This document shows positions 53,001 through 61,287 of a stretch of DNA of 64,000 nucleotides, piece after piece. Every line of letters begins with the position of its first letter. Position 1 is the stretch's first letter. The position numbers were made by a program, and so were the translations under genes. Source of the DNA: DATAXP01 sp036272935 (GTDB lineage Bacteria; Planctomycetota; Planctomycetia; Pirellulales; PNKZ01); contig DATAXP010000070.1 of assembly GCA_036272935.1 (NCBI GenBank), positions 1 to 64,000 on the forward strand, read 5' to 3'. Below the pieces are notes generated by a model. That model saw only the letters and a list, made by a program, of their open reading frames with translations. It did not search any database and had not been told where the DNA came from.

Positions 53001-53735
53001 ATGTACGCCGTCCGGATCGAAGGATTGACCAAGGAGTACCATCTCGGCGGCGAGACGGTGCGCGCCTTGGCCGGCGTGTCGCTTGAGGTGCCGCAAGGCG
53101 ATTACGTAGCGATTATGGGCCCGTCGGGCTCGGGCAAGAGCACGCTCTTGAACATGCTCGGCTGCCTCGATCGTCCCACCGCGGGCACGTTCTTCCTCGG
53201 CGACGACAACGTCGCGCAGCTCGACGACGATCAACTCTCCGATATCCGCGCGTCGCGGATCGGCTTCGTGTTTCAGTCGTACAACCTGATCGCGCAGCTC
53301 ACGGTGCTCGAGAACATCGAAGTGCCGTTGTACTACCGTGGCCGCATTAGCCCCGAAGACCGCGAGCGCTGCCGGCAGTTGGCCGAGATGGTCGGCCTGG
53401 GGAAGCGGCTTGGCCACCGGCCGACGCAGCTTTCCGGTGGTCAACAGCAGCGCGCGGGAATCGCCCGCAGCCTGATCAACGATCCGTATTTCGTCCTTGC
53501 CGACGAGCCGACCGGAAACCTCGACACCGCCACGACGGCCGAAATCCTCGCCCTGTTCGACGAACTGAACAAGGCCGGCAAGACGATCATCATCGTCACG
53601 CACGAAGAGGAAGTGGCCCAGCGCGCCAAGCGCATCGTTCGCCTGCGCGATGGCCTGGTGCAATCCGATGTGCGGCACGTCGAGGTCAACGATCCGCCTC
53701 CCGGCCCGCAGCCGGAGATCGCCGCGCATCCTTGA
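53001..53735 (+). CDS. ABC transporter ATP-binding protein, LolD/MacB-like
   Basis: This 244-residue ATPase has Walker A GPSGSGKST, the Q-loop VFQSYNLIAQLTVLENI, the signature LSGGQQQRAGIARSL and Walker B VLADEPTGNLD, then the switch His in IIIVTHEEE. It is of the LolD/MacB type that powers FtsX-like permeases for lipoprotein release or export. No permease or periplasmic adaptor gene is next to it, and the dispersed repeat begins 18 bases after the stop, so the partner is missing locally. The first in-frame ATG is used. Confidence 0.88.
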   Translation: MYAVRIEGLTKEYHLGGETVRALAGVSLEVPQGDYVAIMGPSGSGKSTLLNMLGCLDRPTAGTFFLGDDNVAQLDDDQLSDIRASRIGFVFQSYNLIAQLTVLENIEVPLYYRGRISPEDRERCRQLAEMVGLGKRLGHRPTQLSGGQQQRAGIARSLINDPYFVLADEPTGNLDTATTAEILALFDELNKAGKTIIIVTHEEEVAQRAKRIVRLRDGLVQSDVRHVEVNDPPPGPQPEIAAHP

Positions 53736-53753
53736 ACGCAGCCTTGTCCGTAT

Positions 53754-54499
53754 CTTCGTGTCCTTTGTGTCTTGGTGGTTTTTTTGAAACACAAAGGCAC
53801 GAAGGACACGAAGGGAGTGATTCACAAAAACGAGCGCGCAGCGCGGCATTGCACCGCGCTGCGGCTCGCTCACTTGCGAACAACCGTTTGGACTCCGGGC
53901 CCGCTTGTGTGGCCGAAGCGTTCTTGTGGGGTTTAGAAAATGCCTCGGCCACGTCGCGGACGGCCTTGGTTCGACCCGTTGTGGAATGGTCTCCTGACCA
54001 TTCCACCCGGATGTAGCACGGTCGGGAGACCGGCTACAACCACGGCCGTTGATTTCCCATTGGGGCAAACCGCCCTGGTCCTGGGATGAAATCCTCGTCG
54101 AAGGAGGTCCGCTTCAACCGTTTCGTCATCCGCCGATCGCCGATTGATCACGCACGGTCCTCCGGAACGCTCGATCTTGGCGGCACGCCCCTGCCAGAGG
54201 GCGAAATGCTGTTCGGCCACTGCGGAGGAGGCGGGAGACTGGAGATTGGCGGCTGGGCCCGAGCCTCTAGCCTCCAGCCCCTTGTCTCCTCCGCAACTGG
54301 CCGACGGAGCGGTTGTCGAAGCTCACGGCCCCATGCCGAATTCATCACGACGCCCTAGCGGCCAAGAACCAGGCCACCGACGCCGCGCTTCTCGCCTCGA
54401 CGAACTTTTCATGGCCGTCCTTCAACCGCTCCCGGCCGCCATCGACTGGTCGGCATTAAAGCGACTTCGGCACCAGACGTGGAGGGCAAAAGTAGGCCA
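53754..54499 (-). repeat. 0.7-kb dispersed repeat, copy B (inverted)
   Basis: This is the second copy of the 11229-11940 element, in reverse orientation. It includes TCCGCCGATCGCCGATTGAT, GTAGCACGGTCGGGAGACC, the palindrome GGAATGGTCTCCTGACCATTCC and the CACAAAGG...GGACACGAAG end. One internal block is nearly identical in the two copies, but this copy has an extra palindromic insertion at 54221-54295 in place of a different sequence in copy A. It carries no transposase. The remaining 54500-54565 bases before bioF hold further GC palindromes such as GGGTCTCTGACCCC. Confidence 0.8.
54221..54295. repeat. nested palindrome inside repeat copy B
   Basis: TGCGGAGGAG at 54221-54230 pairs perfectly with CTCCTCCGCA at 54286-54295, with an inner region rich in CTGGAG and CTCCAG words. 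Copy A lacks this block, which suggests insertion of a smaller element into the larger one. Confidence 0.6.
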
Positions 54500-54565
54500 T
54501 TAGCCCGGGGCCTTGCCGCGGGGCCCCGCGCTCGGCGCGGGTCTCTGACCCCGCCGCCCCGTCAT

Positions 54566-55738
54566 TCACGGTCTACCGACCTGCCGCTGGCAATAGCACG
54601 CGGCCAAGAGCGCGTCGATCATCGCGTCGTCGTGTGCCGCGCTCAGGCTGATTCGCAGCAGCGATTTGCCTGCCGGAACCGAAGGGGGCCGGATCGCAGG
54701 GACGAACAGCCCTCGCGCGGCCAGTTGCTCCGACATCGCAAGGGCTCGCACCGGCTCGCCGACGATCACTGGAATGATCTGGCTCGTCGAGTTGCCGGTG
54801 TCCCAACCCTGCTCGCGGAGCACGCTCCGCACGCGCTCGGCAATCATCAACAATCGTTCACGCCGCTGCGGCTCGTCGCGCACCAAGTCAATCGCTCGCA
54901 CGGCGGCGGCGCACCAGGCCGCCGGCTGAGCGGTCGAAAAGACGTACGACCGCGCTCGGTTCGCCAGCCAATCGATCAGCGATTTCGGGCCGCACACGAA
55001 TCCCCCTGCACAGCCCAGTGCCTTGCTAAGCGTCCCCATTCGCACGGCAACGCGCTCTTCAATTCCCAAATGCTCGGCCAGGCCGCGACCACGCGGACCA
55101 AACACGCCCGTGGCGTGCGCTTCGTCGACCATCAGCATCGCGGCGTGCCGCTCGGCTAGCTCGACCAGCTCCACGAGCGGTGCAACGTCGCCGTCCATGC
55201 TGAACAGGCTGTCGGTGACGATCAGCCGGCGGCGATATGGCCCGGTGGTCGTAAGCAGATCGCGCAGATGCTCGACATCGCCGTGGCGGTAGACGTGCAA
55301 CTCGGCGCGCGACAATCGGCAGCCATCGACAATGCTCGCGTGGTTCAGCGCGTCACTGAAGATCGCGTCGCCGCGGTCGGCCAGCGCGGGAATCGTTCCT
55401 TGATTCGCCGCGAAGCCGGAGGGGAACACCAGCGCCGCCTCGGCCCCTTTGAACTCGGCGATCAGGCGCTCGAGTCGATCGTGCCAAGCGCTGCGGCCGA
55501 CGATCAGTGGACTCGCGCCGGCACCCCAGCCGTCGGTCAAGATTGCCTCGGCAGCCGCTTGGGCCAGCCGCGGATCACCGGCCAGGCCAAGGTAATCGTT
55601 CGAGCCGAAGTTCACGAGCTCGCAACCGTCGAGCGTGATTCGTGGTCCCTGGCTGCCGCAGCGAACACGCAGCCGGCGGCGCAAATCACGCGCATCGAGC
55701 GAGGCGAGCTCGTCGTCGATCCATCGCAGCGGGTCCAT
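54566..55738 (-). CDS. bioF: 8-amino-7-oxononanoate synthase
   Basis: This 390-residue PLP enzyme condenses pimeloyl-thioester with alanine in biotin synthesis. It has NFGSNDYLGLAGDPRLAQA, GWGAGASPLIVGRSAWHDRL, HASIVDGCRLSRAE, VDEAHATGVFGPRGRG and the PLP lysine in GTLSKALGCAGGFVCG. ATG 55738 is preferred to the extended frame to 55810. Closely related KBL and serine palmitoyltransferase types are alternatives. It follows the isomerase-like gene by 11 bases; other biotin genes are absent. Confidence 0.85.
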   Translation of the reverse strand: MDPLRWIDDELASLDARDLRRRLRVRCGSQGPRITLDGCELVNFGSNDYLGLAGDPRLAQAAAEAILTDGWGAGASPLIVGRSAWHDRLERLIAEFKGAEAALVFPSGFAANQGTIPALADRGDAIFSDALNHASIVDGCRLSRAELHVYRHGDVEHLRDLLTTTGPYRRRLIVTDSLFSMDGDVAPLVELVELAERHAAMLMVDEAHATGVFGPRGRGLAEHLGIEERVAVRMGTLSKALGCAGGFVCGPKSLIDWLANRARSYVFSTAQPAAWCAAAVRAIDLVRDEPQRRERLLMIAERVRSVLREQGWDTGNSTSQIIPVIVGEPVRALAMSEQLAARGLFVPAIRPPSVPAGKSLLRISLSAAHDDAMIDALLAACYCQRQVGRP

Positions 55739-55749
55739 AGCCTGCCGAC

Positions 55750-56694
55750 TCAACCTTTGCCCCGCTGGATGCCGGCCTCGAGCATCGCGGCGCTGAGCCG
55801 GTCGTAACATTGCCGGGCCGCCTTCTCGGCGTCATACCCTTTTTGCTTGTGAACCTGCGCGCTGGCTTCGACGGTTACCGATCCGTGGTAATCCAGCTTC
55901 TTGAGCAAGCGAAAATACTCGACGTAATCGGTCGCCCCTTCGCCCGGCAACAGGAACTGCAACTTCTCGCCCGCGGCACGGTCCTTGACGTGGATGAACA
56001 CCGTGTCGGGCAGCAGCAACCGCAGCGATGCCTCCAGTCCGATCGGCAGCGCGGTGAAATGGCTGAAATCGTACGCCAGCTTCAACCAAGGGCTGCCGAT
56101 TTGCGCGATTAGCCAGTGTGCGTCCTCCGGCGTGTGCAGGGCATTGTTGACATGCGCTTTGACGGCGATCACCGTTTCGTTCGATTTACCGACCTCGGCC
56201 CAATCGCGAAGCCGGGCCACGAACATTTCGCGCACCCCCAGCCAATCGCTGGGCTTACCGCCCAGCACCGTCTCGACGACCGGCGAGCCAGCGGGCGATA
56301 CCTCGTGGCCAAGCTGCGCGGCGGCCTTCAACTGATCGAGATTCGCACGGTGCTTTGCGTCGTCGACCGCGATCGGCAGGTTCACCATCACCGCCGGCAG
56401 GCCCAGCCCCAGCGAGCCAAGCAAAGCGCGCAGCTCGCGGCGCTGGCTGGTGGAAAAGTTCGCCGGCTCGGTCGGCGAGCCCGGCAGCAGGCTCAACTCG
56501 ATATCGTCGTAACCGATGGCCGCGCACAGCTTCGCCGCTTCGTCGACCGGCATACCGGGCATGCCGTACAGGCTGAAGCCAAGTGTGATCGGCCACGGCG
56601 ATGCTTCCGTGGCAAGCGAACGATCTCGCCAAACCAACGAGCCTGCCGAGGCTGCTAGCAAGCCCAACGATTCCCGTCGTGAAATGCGTGTCAT
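55750..56694 (-). CDS. Tat-exported sugar phosphate isomerase/epimerase-like protein
   Basis: This 314-residue protein has a twin-arginine signal (RISRRESLGLLAASAG). The mature part is a TIM barrel of the AP-endonuclease-2 family: LCAAIGYDDIELSLLPG, KLAYDFSHFTALPIGLEAS, TVFIHVKDRAAGEKLQFLLP, SVTVEASAQVHKQ. It is secreted, so it probably acts on sugars outside the cytoplasm. The start ATG is the first of the family-like signal; the frame runs further to 57336 in non-coding style. Confidence 0.8.
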   Translation of the reverse strand: MTRISRRESLGLLAASAGSLVWRDRSLATEASPWPITLGFSLYGMPGMPVDEAAKLCAAIGYDDIELSLLPGSPTEPANFSTSQRRELRALLGSLGLGLPAVMVNLPIAVDDAKHRANLDQLKAAAQLGHEVSPAGSPVVETVLGGKPSDWLGVREMFVARLRDWAEVGKSNETVIAVKAHVNNALHTPEDAHWLIAQIGSPWLKLAYDFSHFTALPIGLEASLRLLLPDTVFIHVKDRAAGEKLQFLLPGEGATDYVEYFRLLKKLDYHGSVTVEASAQVHKQKGYDAEKAARQCYDRLSAAMLEAGIQRGKG

Positions 56695-56762
56695 GGCCGC
56701 CACTATAACAGCCTTCCGCCGGCCACGCCGCCAGACGAATGGCCTGAGGTGATCGCCGAGCG

Positions 56763-56781
56763 TATAATGTACAGACGTACA
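56763..56781 (+). promoter_or_regulatory. TATAAT promoter with GTAC-N4-GTAC palindrome
   Basis: TATAAT at 56763-56768 is followed by TGTAC-AGAC-GTACA at 56768-56781, spanning the expected start of transcription near 56775. The palindrome resembles the GTAC-N4-GTAC core of cyanobacterial-type LexA boxes, with one base outside that consensus. It is placed where a repressor would block the HhH gene. The -35 region is weak. Confidence 0.5.
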
Positions 56782-56796
56782 AATGGGAGCGCAAAA

Positions 56797-57105
56797 ATGG
56801 TTAGCGCCAGCCAGAATAAGCCTCTCGACTTTCAAACCGAGTTCGTCGCTCGGACATTGGAAGAAATCGCGCGCACGCTCGAGGTGCAGCACAGCAACCG
56901 CTACCGCATCGGCGCGTACCGCCGTGCGGCGCAGAAGCTGCGCGACCTGCACCGGCCGCTGGAAGAGCTGATCGTGCGCGACCGCCGCGGCACGACGCTG
57001 AACGTGCCGGGGATCGGCAAATCGCTGGCGGCGACCATCATCGCGCTGGCCGACACGCATCACGTGCCGGATGCGAAAGGCCTGAATCCGCGCCCGGGAG
57101 CGTGA
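56797..57105 (+). CDS. helix-hairpin-helix DNA-binding protein, PolX N-terminus-like
   Basis: This 102-residue protein matches the N-terminal HhH domain of PolX-type DNA polymerases: TEFVARTLEEIARTLEVQHS, YRIGAYRRAAQKLRDLHRPL, and the hairpin NVPGIGKSLAATIIALADTH. The polymerase and PHP parts are absent, so it is a stand-alone HhH protein or a truncated remnant. GGGAG is seven bases upstream of ATG 56797. A palindrome overlaps its promoter. It could bind damaged or gapped DNA. Confidence 0.7.
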   Translation: MVSASQNKPLDFQTEFVARTLEEIARTLEVQHSNRYRIGAYRRAAQKLRDLHRPLEELIVRDRRGTTLNVPGIGKSLAATIIALADTHHVPDAKGLNPRPGA

Positions 57106-57115
57106 AACAGGCTGG

Positions 57116-59173
57116 TTACTGTTTCTGCATCGCCGCGCGGAGCTGGGCGATCTGTTGGCGCACGTTAGCGTCGCCTGGCAGCAACCTTGCGACGATTTCG
57201 AATTCGGCCAGCGCCGCCGATAGATTTCCTTGCCGGATGTAGGCTCCAGCCAGCCGACTGTGGCCGTCGGGATCGCTCGGGCGCACGGCCAGGCCGGCGC
57301 GGAACTGTTCGATGGCTTTGGCGAGCGCCGCGGCATCGATCGAACCGTCCGCTCCCGAATGCTCGTCGATCAACATCTGCCCCAGGTTGTAGTGTGGCCG
57401 CGGATCGGACGGATCAAGCTCGATCGCACGACGGAAGCACGGTTCGGCGTCGGCATATCGCCGCTGCCGCGCCAGGAGAATGCCTTTCACGTTGTTCGTC
57501 TCGCACAGGTTGGGCGCCAATCGCAGGGCCGCTTCGACCTCGGCCGCCGCCCCGGCGGGTTTGTTGGCGTCCATCAGCACCATTGCCAGGTTCACGTGCA
57601 GCAGCGGCTTGTCGGGGGCCGCCTGCACCGCGAGCCGGCCATGCTCGACGGCCAGATCGATCTTTCCCAGCCGCTGATACATCAGCGCCAGGTTCGTGTG
57701 CCCTTCGCTGCTGCCTGGGCTAAGCTCGACCGACTTGTGGTAGTGAGCTAGCGCGTTGGCGATGTCGCCGATCTCGCTATAGGCTCGGCCCAGGTTGTTC
57801 TGCGACACGGCGCGATTGGGAGCCTTGGCAACGGTGTCGGACCAGATCGACACTTCGCTGCGATAATCGGCCACGCGCGCCACGGTGCCGCGCACCATCG
57901 CGAGGCTCACGGCGAGCACGACCAGCGCCGTTATCCCGTCGGCTGCGAGGCGCATGTCAGGCACATGACGGACGATCCGCTGTCGAAGCAGCTCGCCAGC
58001 GACGACGATCGGCACGATGATCGCCAGCAATGGAAGGTACATGCGGCGCTCGGCAATGAACTCCGTGGCGATCGGCAGGATGCTCGACGTGGGCGCGAGG
58101 ATCAGAAAGAAACACGCCCCCAGCCATCCCCACCAGCGCCGCAGGATGATGCCGACGCTCGTTACCACCAAGGCGAACAAGATCAGCACGCCTTGCCGCC
58201 AGACCTCGGTCACTTGCTCGGTCTGATCCCAGTCGTAGGCGAGAATTAGCGGATCGGGCCAGAAGCTGAGCCGCACGTAGCGACCGATCGCCCGGGCCTG
58301 CGTAAGCAGATACTCCCATGGAGTGCAGTTGATTTTGTCGCTAATGCCTACGGTTTCATTCCGCGGCGCGTAGTACACCAAGGCGGCCAAGAGCGGCCAG
58401 GTGCCGAGCAGGCACAGGTACAGGTTGCGGTGGCGGCGCATGGCCGCGCGCCACGTTGGAGCGAAAAAGGTCGCATCGTAAAGCACCACAAGGATCGGGA
58501 CCGCGACCATGTCTTCCTTGCTCATCATTCCTGCGGCACAACAGATCACGGCGGCCGACTGCCAGAGGTTCGCACTGCGCGCGCTGGTCCACGATCGCGC
58601 GGTGCAGTAAAGCGTGGCGAGCAGGAACAACCCCATCAGCAGCGTCGTGCGCTGGGTGATGTAGACGACCGCCTCGGTTTGCAGCGGATGCACGAGCCAC
58701 AACAGAGTGACGACCGTCGCCAACCACGGTGCCGAGGGATGAAGCCGCTGCGGCACCCGCGGCGCCTGGCAGGTGCGGGTCACCAGTCCCCAGAGTACCG
58801 CTCCCGAGGCAAGGTGAATCGCCAGGTTCACCAGGTGATAGCCAAAGACGTTGAGATGACTGAAATAGAAATTGAGCGCGATCGTGAGCGCCGGTAGCGG
58901 CCGGCTGCTAAGCGTGGAATGTGGCTGGTCGAACGCCGCGGCCCAGAACCCGCCCACCGTACGCACGTAAGGGTTGAGCCGCACGGTGTAGTCATCGTCG
59001 AAGAGCATCGGCGCGACGAAACTTTGCCGATAGGCGTAGGCGCAGACGGCCAACAGCGCGACGATCGCCAGCGGCCAGAAGGTCGGCCGGCGCGCTGGCA
59101 CCGTCGGTGATGGCGACGCAGCCGATGGCACTGCCGCGGCGCGCTTGCGTTTCTTGGTGGCCCGCTTGGGCAT
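57116..59173 (-). CDS. multi-pass membrane protein with C-terminal TPR repeats
   Basis: This 685-residue protein starts with a basic stretch (MPKRATKKRKRAAA). Its N-terminal half has about ten membrane segments (LAIVALLAVCAYAY, VICCAAGMMSKEDMVAVPIL and others). The second half has TPR units (AVSQNNLGRAYSEIGDIANA, GHTNLALMYQRLGKIDLAVE, HYNLGQMLIDEHSGADG). This is the layout of PMT-like or DUF1736-type membrane glycosyltransferase-like proteins in planctomycetes; the residue pattern LFDDDYTVRLN near residue 57 fits an active-site loop. The gene is convergent with the HhH gene. Confidence 0.75.
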   Translation of the reverse strand: MPKRATKKRKRAAAVPSAASPSPTVPARRPTFWPLAIVALLAVCAYAYRQSFVAPMLFDDDYTVRLNPYVRTVGGFWAAAFDQPHSTLSSRPLPALTIALNFYFSHLNVFGYHLVNLAIHLASGAVLWGLVTRTCQAPRVPQRLHPSAPWLATVVTLLWLVHPLQTEAVVYITQRTTLLMGLFLLATLYCTARSWTSARSANLWQSAAVICCAAGMMSKEDMVAVPILVVLYDATFFAPTWRAAMRRHRNLYLCLLGTWPLLAALVYYAPRNETVGISDKINCTPWEYLLTQARAIGRYVRLSFWPDPLILAYDWDQTEQVTEVWRQGVLILFALVVTSVGIILRRWWGWLGACFFLILAPTSSILPIATEFIAERRMYLPLLAIIVPIVVAGELLRQRIVRHVPDMRLAADGITALVVLAVSLAMVRGTVARVADYRSEVSIWSDTVAKAPNRAVSQNNLGRAYSEIGDIANALAHYHKSVELSPGSSEGHTNLALMYQRLGKIDLAVEHGRLAVQAAPDKPLLHVNLAMVLMDANKPAGAAAEVEAALRLAPNLCETNNVKGILLARQRRYADAEPCFRRAIELDPSDPRPHYNLGQMLIDEHSGADGSIDAAALAKAIEQFRAGLAVRPSDPDGHSRLAGAYIRQGNLSAALAEFEIVARLLPGDANVRQQIAQLRAAMQKQ

Positions 59174-59191
59174 AGCGTGTAAAGACCTAAC

Positions 59192-59211
59192 CGGGGCCAT
59201 GACTGGCCCCG
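59192..59211. repeat. short palindrome related to 10588-10607
   Basis: CGGGGCCA-TGAC-TGGCCCCG is an 8-base stem with a 4-base loop, followed by CTCGCC as in the element at 10588. Only the central bases differ. It sits between glmS and the TPR membrane protein. Confidence 0.6.
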
Positions 59212-59241
59212 CTCGCCACGATTTGTGCCCGCCCCGCCCGG

Positions 59242-61110
59242 CTATTCTACCGTAACACTCTTGGCGAGGTTGCGCGGTTTGTCGACATCGCAACCGCGCA
59301 GCACGGCGATGTGGTAGGCCAGCAATTGCAGCGGAATGCTGGTGACGATCGGCTGCAAATAATCGGGGACGCTGGGGATCAGGATCACGTCGTCGGCCAA
59401 CTCGGCAGCGCGCGAGCCCCCTTCGCAGGTGATGGCGATCACCGGTCCGCCGCGAGCCTTGATCTCCTCCATGTTCGACATCACCTTGTCGTACACGCTG
59501 GAGTGCGGGATGAGGAACACGCTGGGGGTGTGCTCGTCGACCAAGGCGATCGGGCCGTGCTTCATCTCGGCGGCCGGATAACCCTCGGCATGAACGTAGC
59601 TGATCTCCTTCAGCTTCAACGCCCCTTCCAGCGCCGTGGGGAAGTTGTATTGCCGGCCGAGGTACAAAAAGTTCGCGCAGGCGTGATACTTTTCGGCAAT
59701 GCGTCGCACCTGGTCGTTGCAGCCGAGCGTGTCGGCAACAACATCGGGCAGCGTTTTCAGCTCTTCGATGATCCGCACACCGGCGGCGTGGCTGAGGTGC
59801 CGCAGGCGGCCAAAGTACAGGGCCAGCATCGTCAGCACGATACATTGCGATGTGAACGCCTTGGTGCTGGCGACGCCGATCTCGGGGCCAGCGTACAGGT
59901 AAATGCCGCCGTCGGCCTCCTTGGCAATCGTGCTGCCGACGACGTTCGAGATGGCCAGCGTCGGATGCCCCTGCCGCTTCATCTCGCGCAGCGCGGCCAG
60001 CGTGTCGGCCGTCTCGCCGCTTTGCGTGATCGCAAACACCAGCGTGCTGTTATCGACCGGGGGATTGCGGTAGCGTAGCTCGCTGGCGTACTCGACCTCG
60101 ACCGGAATGCGCGCGAACTCTTCGATCAGATACTCGCCGACGAGCGCCGCATGCCAACTCGTGCCGCACGCCGTAAGCAGGATGCGATTGACACTTCGCA
60201 ACTGCTGTGGCGACAGGTTCAAGCCGCCGAAATGGGACGTGGCGTCGTCGAGATTCAAACGGCCGCGCATCGCGTTGCGCAGCGACTCCGGCTGCTCAAA
60301 AATCTCCTTGAGCATAAAGTGGTCGTAGCCTTCGCGGCTGACGTCGGCCGCTTGCAGGTCGAGCACCTGAACGCTGGGGGCGATCGGGCCGGTATCGCGG
60401 TGGCTCAAGCGCAGCGTATCGGAAGTGAGCACGGCGATTTCGTGATCGGCCAGATACACGATCCGGTCAGCCAGCCCCACGAGTGCCGCGGGATCGCTGG
60501 CCACGAAATGTTCGTGCTCGCCGACTCCGACAACCAACGGGCTTCCCAAGCGCGCAGCAATCATCAGATCGGGCTGCTCGCGAAACAACACTGCCAGACC
60601 GTAGGTGCCGTGCAGGCGGGCCAGCGCGGCTTGCACCGCGCGGAGCATTGGCGCATAAGCGTCGTCATCGCGCGCGGCGGTCGACAGCTCTTTCTCCAAA
60701 CAATGGGCGATCAGATGGGCAATCACCTCGGTGTCGGTCGCCGAGCGGAAGCGATAGCCCTGCGCTTCGAGCCATTCCTTGAGCGGCCGATAGTTCTCGA
60801 TCACGCCGTTGTGCACGATCGCAACGACGTCGTTGCCGCCGACGTGCGGGTGGGCGTTCTCGTCGGTCGCGGCGCCGTGGGTCGCCCAGCGGGTGTGGGC
60901 CAGGCCGATGGTGCCTGGGGCCGGCGACGCCACCAGCTTGGCGACCAGCCGATCGATGCGGCCGGCAGCCTTGACGATGGCAAACTGACCGTCGGCACGG
61001 ATGGTGGCGATGCCCGAGCTGTCGTAGCCGCGATATTCGAGCCGACGCAGCCCTTGCACGAGCATATCCTGGCAAGACCGGAAGCCGACGTATCCGACAA
61101 TTCCGCACAT
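59242..61110 (-). CDS. glmS: glucosamine-fructose-6-phosphate aminotransferase (isomerising)
   Basis: This 622-residue enzyme makes glucosamine-6-phosphate for cell wall and LPS sugars. The glutaminase nucleophile Cys2 lies in MCGIVGYVG, with LRRLEYRGYDSSGIA and GLAHTRWATHGAATDENAHP. SIS domains follow (LTACGTSWHAALVGEYLIEE, FAITQSGETADTLAALREMK) and the C-terminus ends PRNLAKSVTVE. Length is normal. No ribozyme-like leader is apparent upstream. Confidence 0.95.
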   Translation of the reverse strand: MCGIVGYVGFRSCQDMLVQGLRRLEYRGYDSSGIATIRADGQFAIVKAAGRIDRLVAKLVASPAPGTIGLAHTRWATHGAATDENAHPHVGGNDVVAIVHNGVIENYRPLKEWLEAQGYRFRSATDTEVIAHLIAHCLEKELSTAARDDDAYAPMLRAVQAALARLHGTYGLAVLFREQPDLMIAARLGSPLVVGVGEHEHFVASDPAALVGLADRIVYLADHEIAVLTSDTLRLSHRDTGPIAPSVQVLDLQAADVSREGYDHFMLKEIFEQPESLRNAMRGRLNLDDATSHFGGLNLSPQQLRSVNRILLTACGTSWHAALVGEYLIEEFARIPVEVEYASELRYRNPPVDNSTLVFAITQSGETADTLAALREMKRQGHPTLAISNVVGSTIAKEADGGIYLYAGPEIGVASTKAFTSQCIVLTMLALYFGRLRHLSHAAGVRIIEELKTLPDVVADTLGCNDQVRRIAEKYHACANFLYLGRQYNFPTALEGALKLKEISYVHAEGYPAAEMKHGPIALVDEHTPSVFLIPHSSVYDKVMSNMEEIKARGGPVIAITCEGGSRAAELADDVILIPSVPDYLQPIVTSIPLQLLAYHIAVLRGCDVDKPRNLAKSVTVE

Positions 61111-61287
61111 AAGCGTGTCACCTGATCCTTGGTCTCGCGATACAACTCGCGGTTTCGGCCGACTCCTTCAACCTTACGCCGGCATGCGCGCCGGGAAAGT
61201 GTAGCAGAACCCGCAAGCTAGCTTCCAGGCGAACTCGTGCCAGGTCGGCGGCGAATTATCCGGCATAGCCGGAAATGACCTCGGTGG

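Noticed and set aside
52647..54068. 473-residue open frame on the minus strand
   Set aside because: It runs antisense through the FG-GAP and ABC genes and into the dispersed repeat; composition does not look like a protein and the part in the repeat gives only repeat-derived text.
59174..59845. Upstream extension of the TPR membrane protein
   Set aside because: The extension lies inside glmS in another frame; the basic MPKRATKK start at 59173 fits the family.
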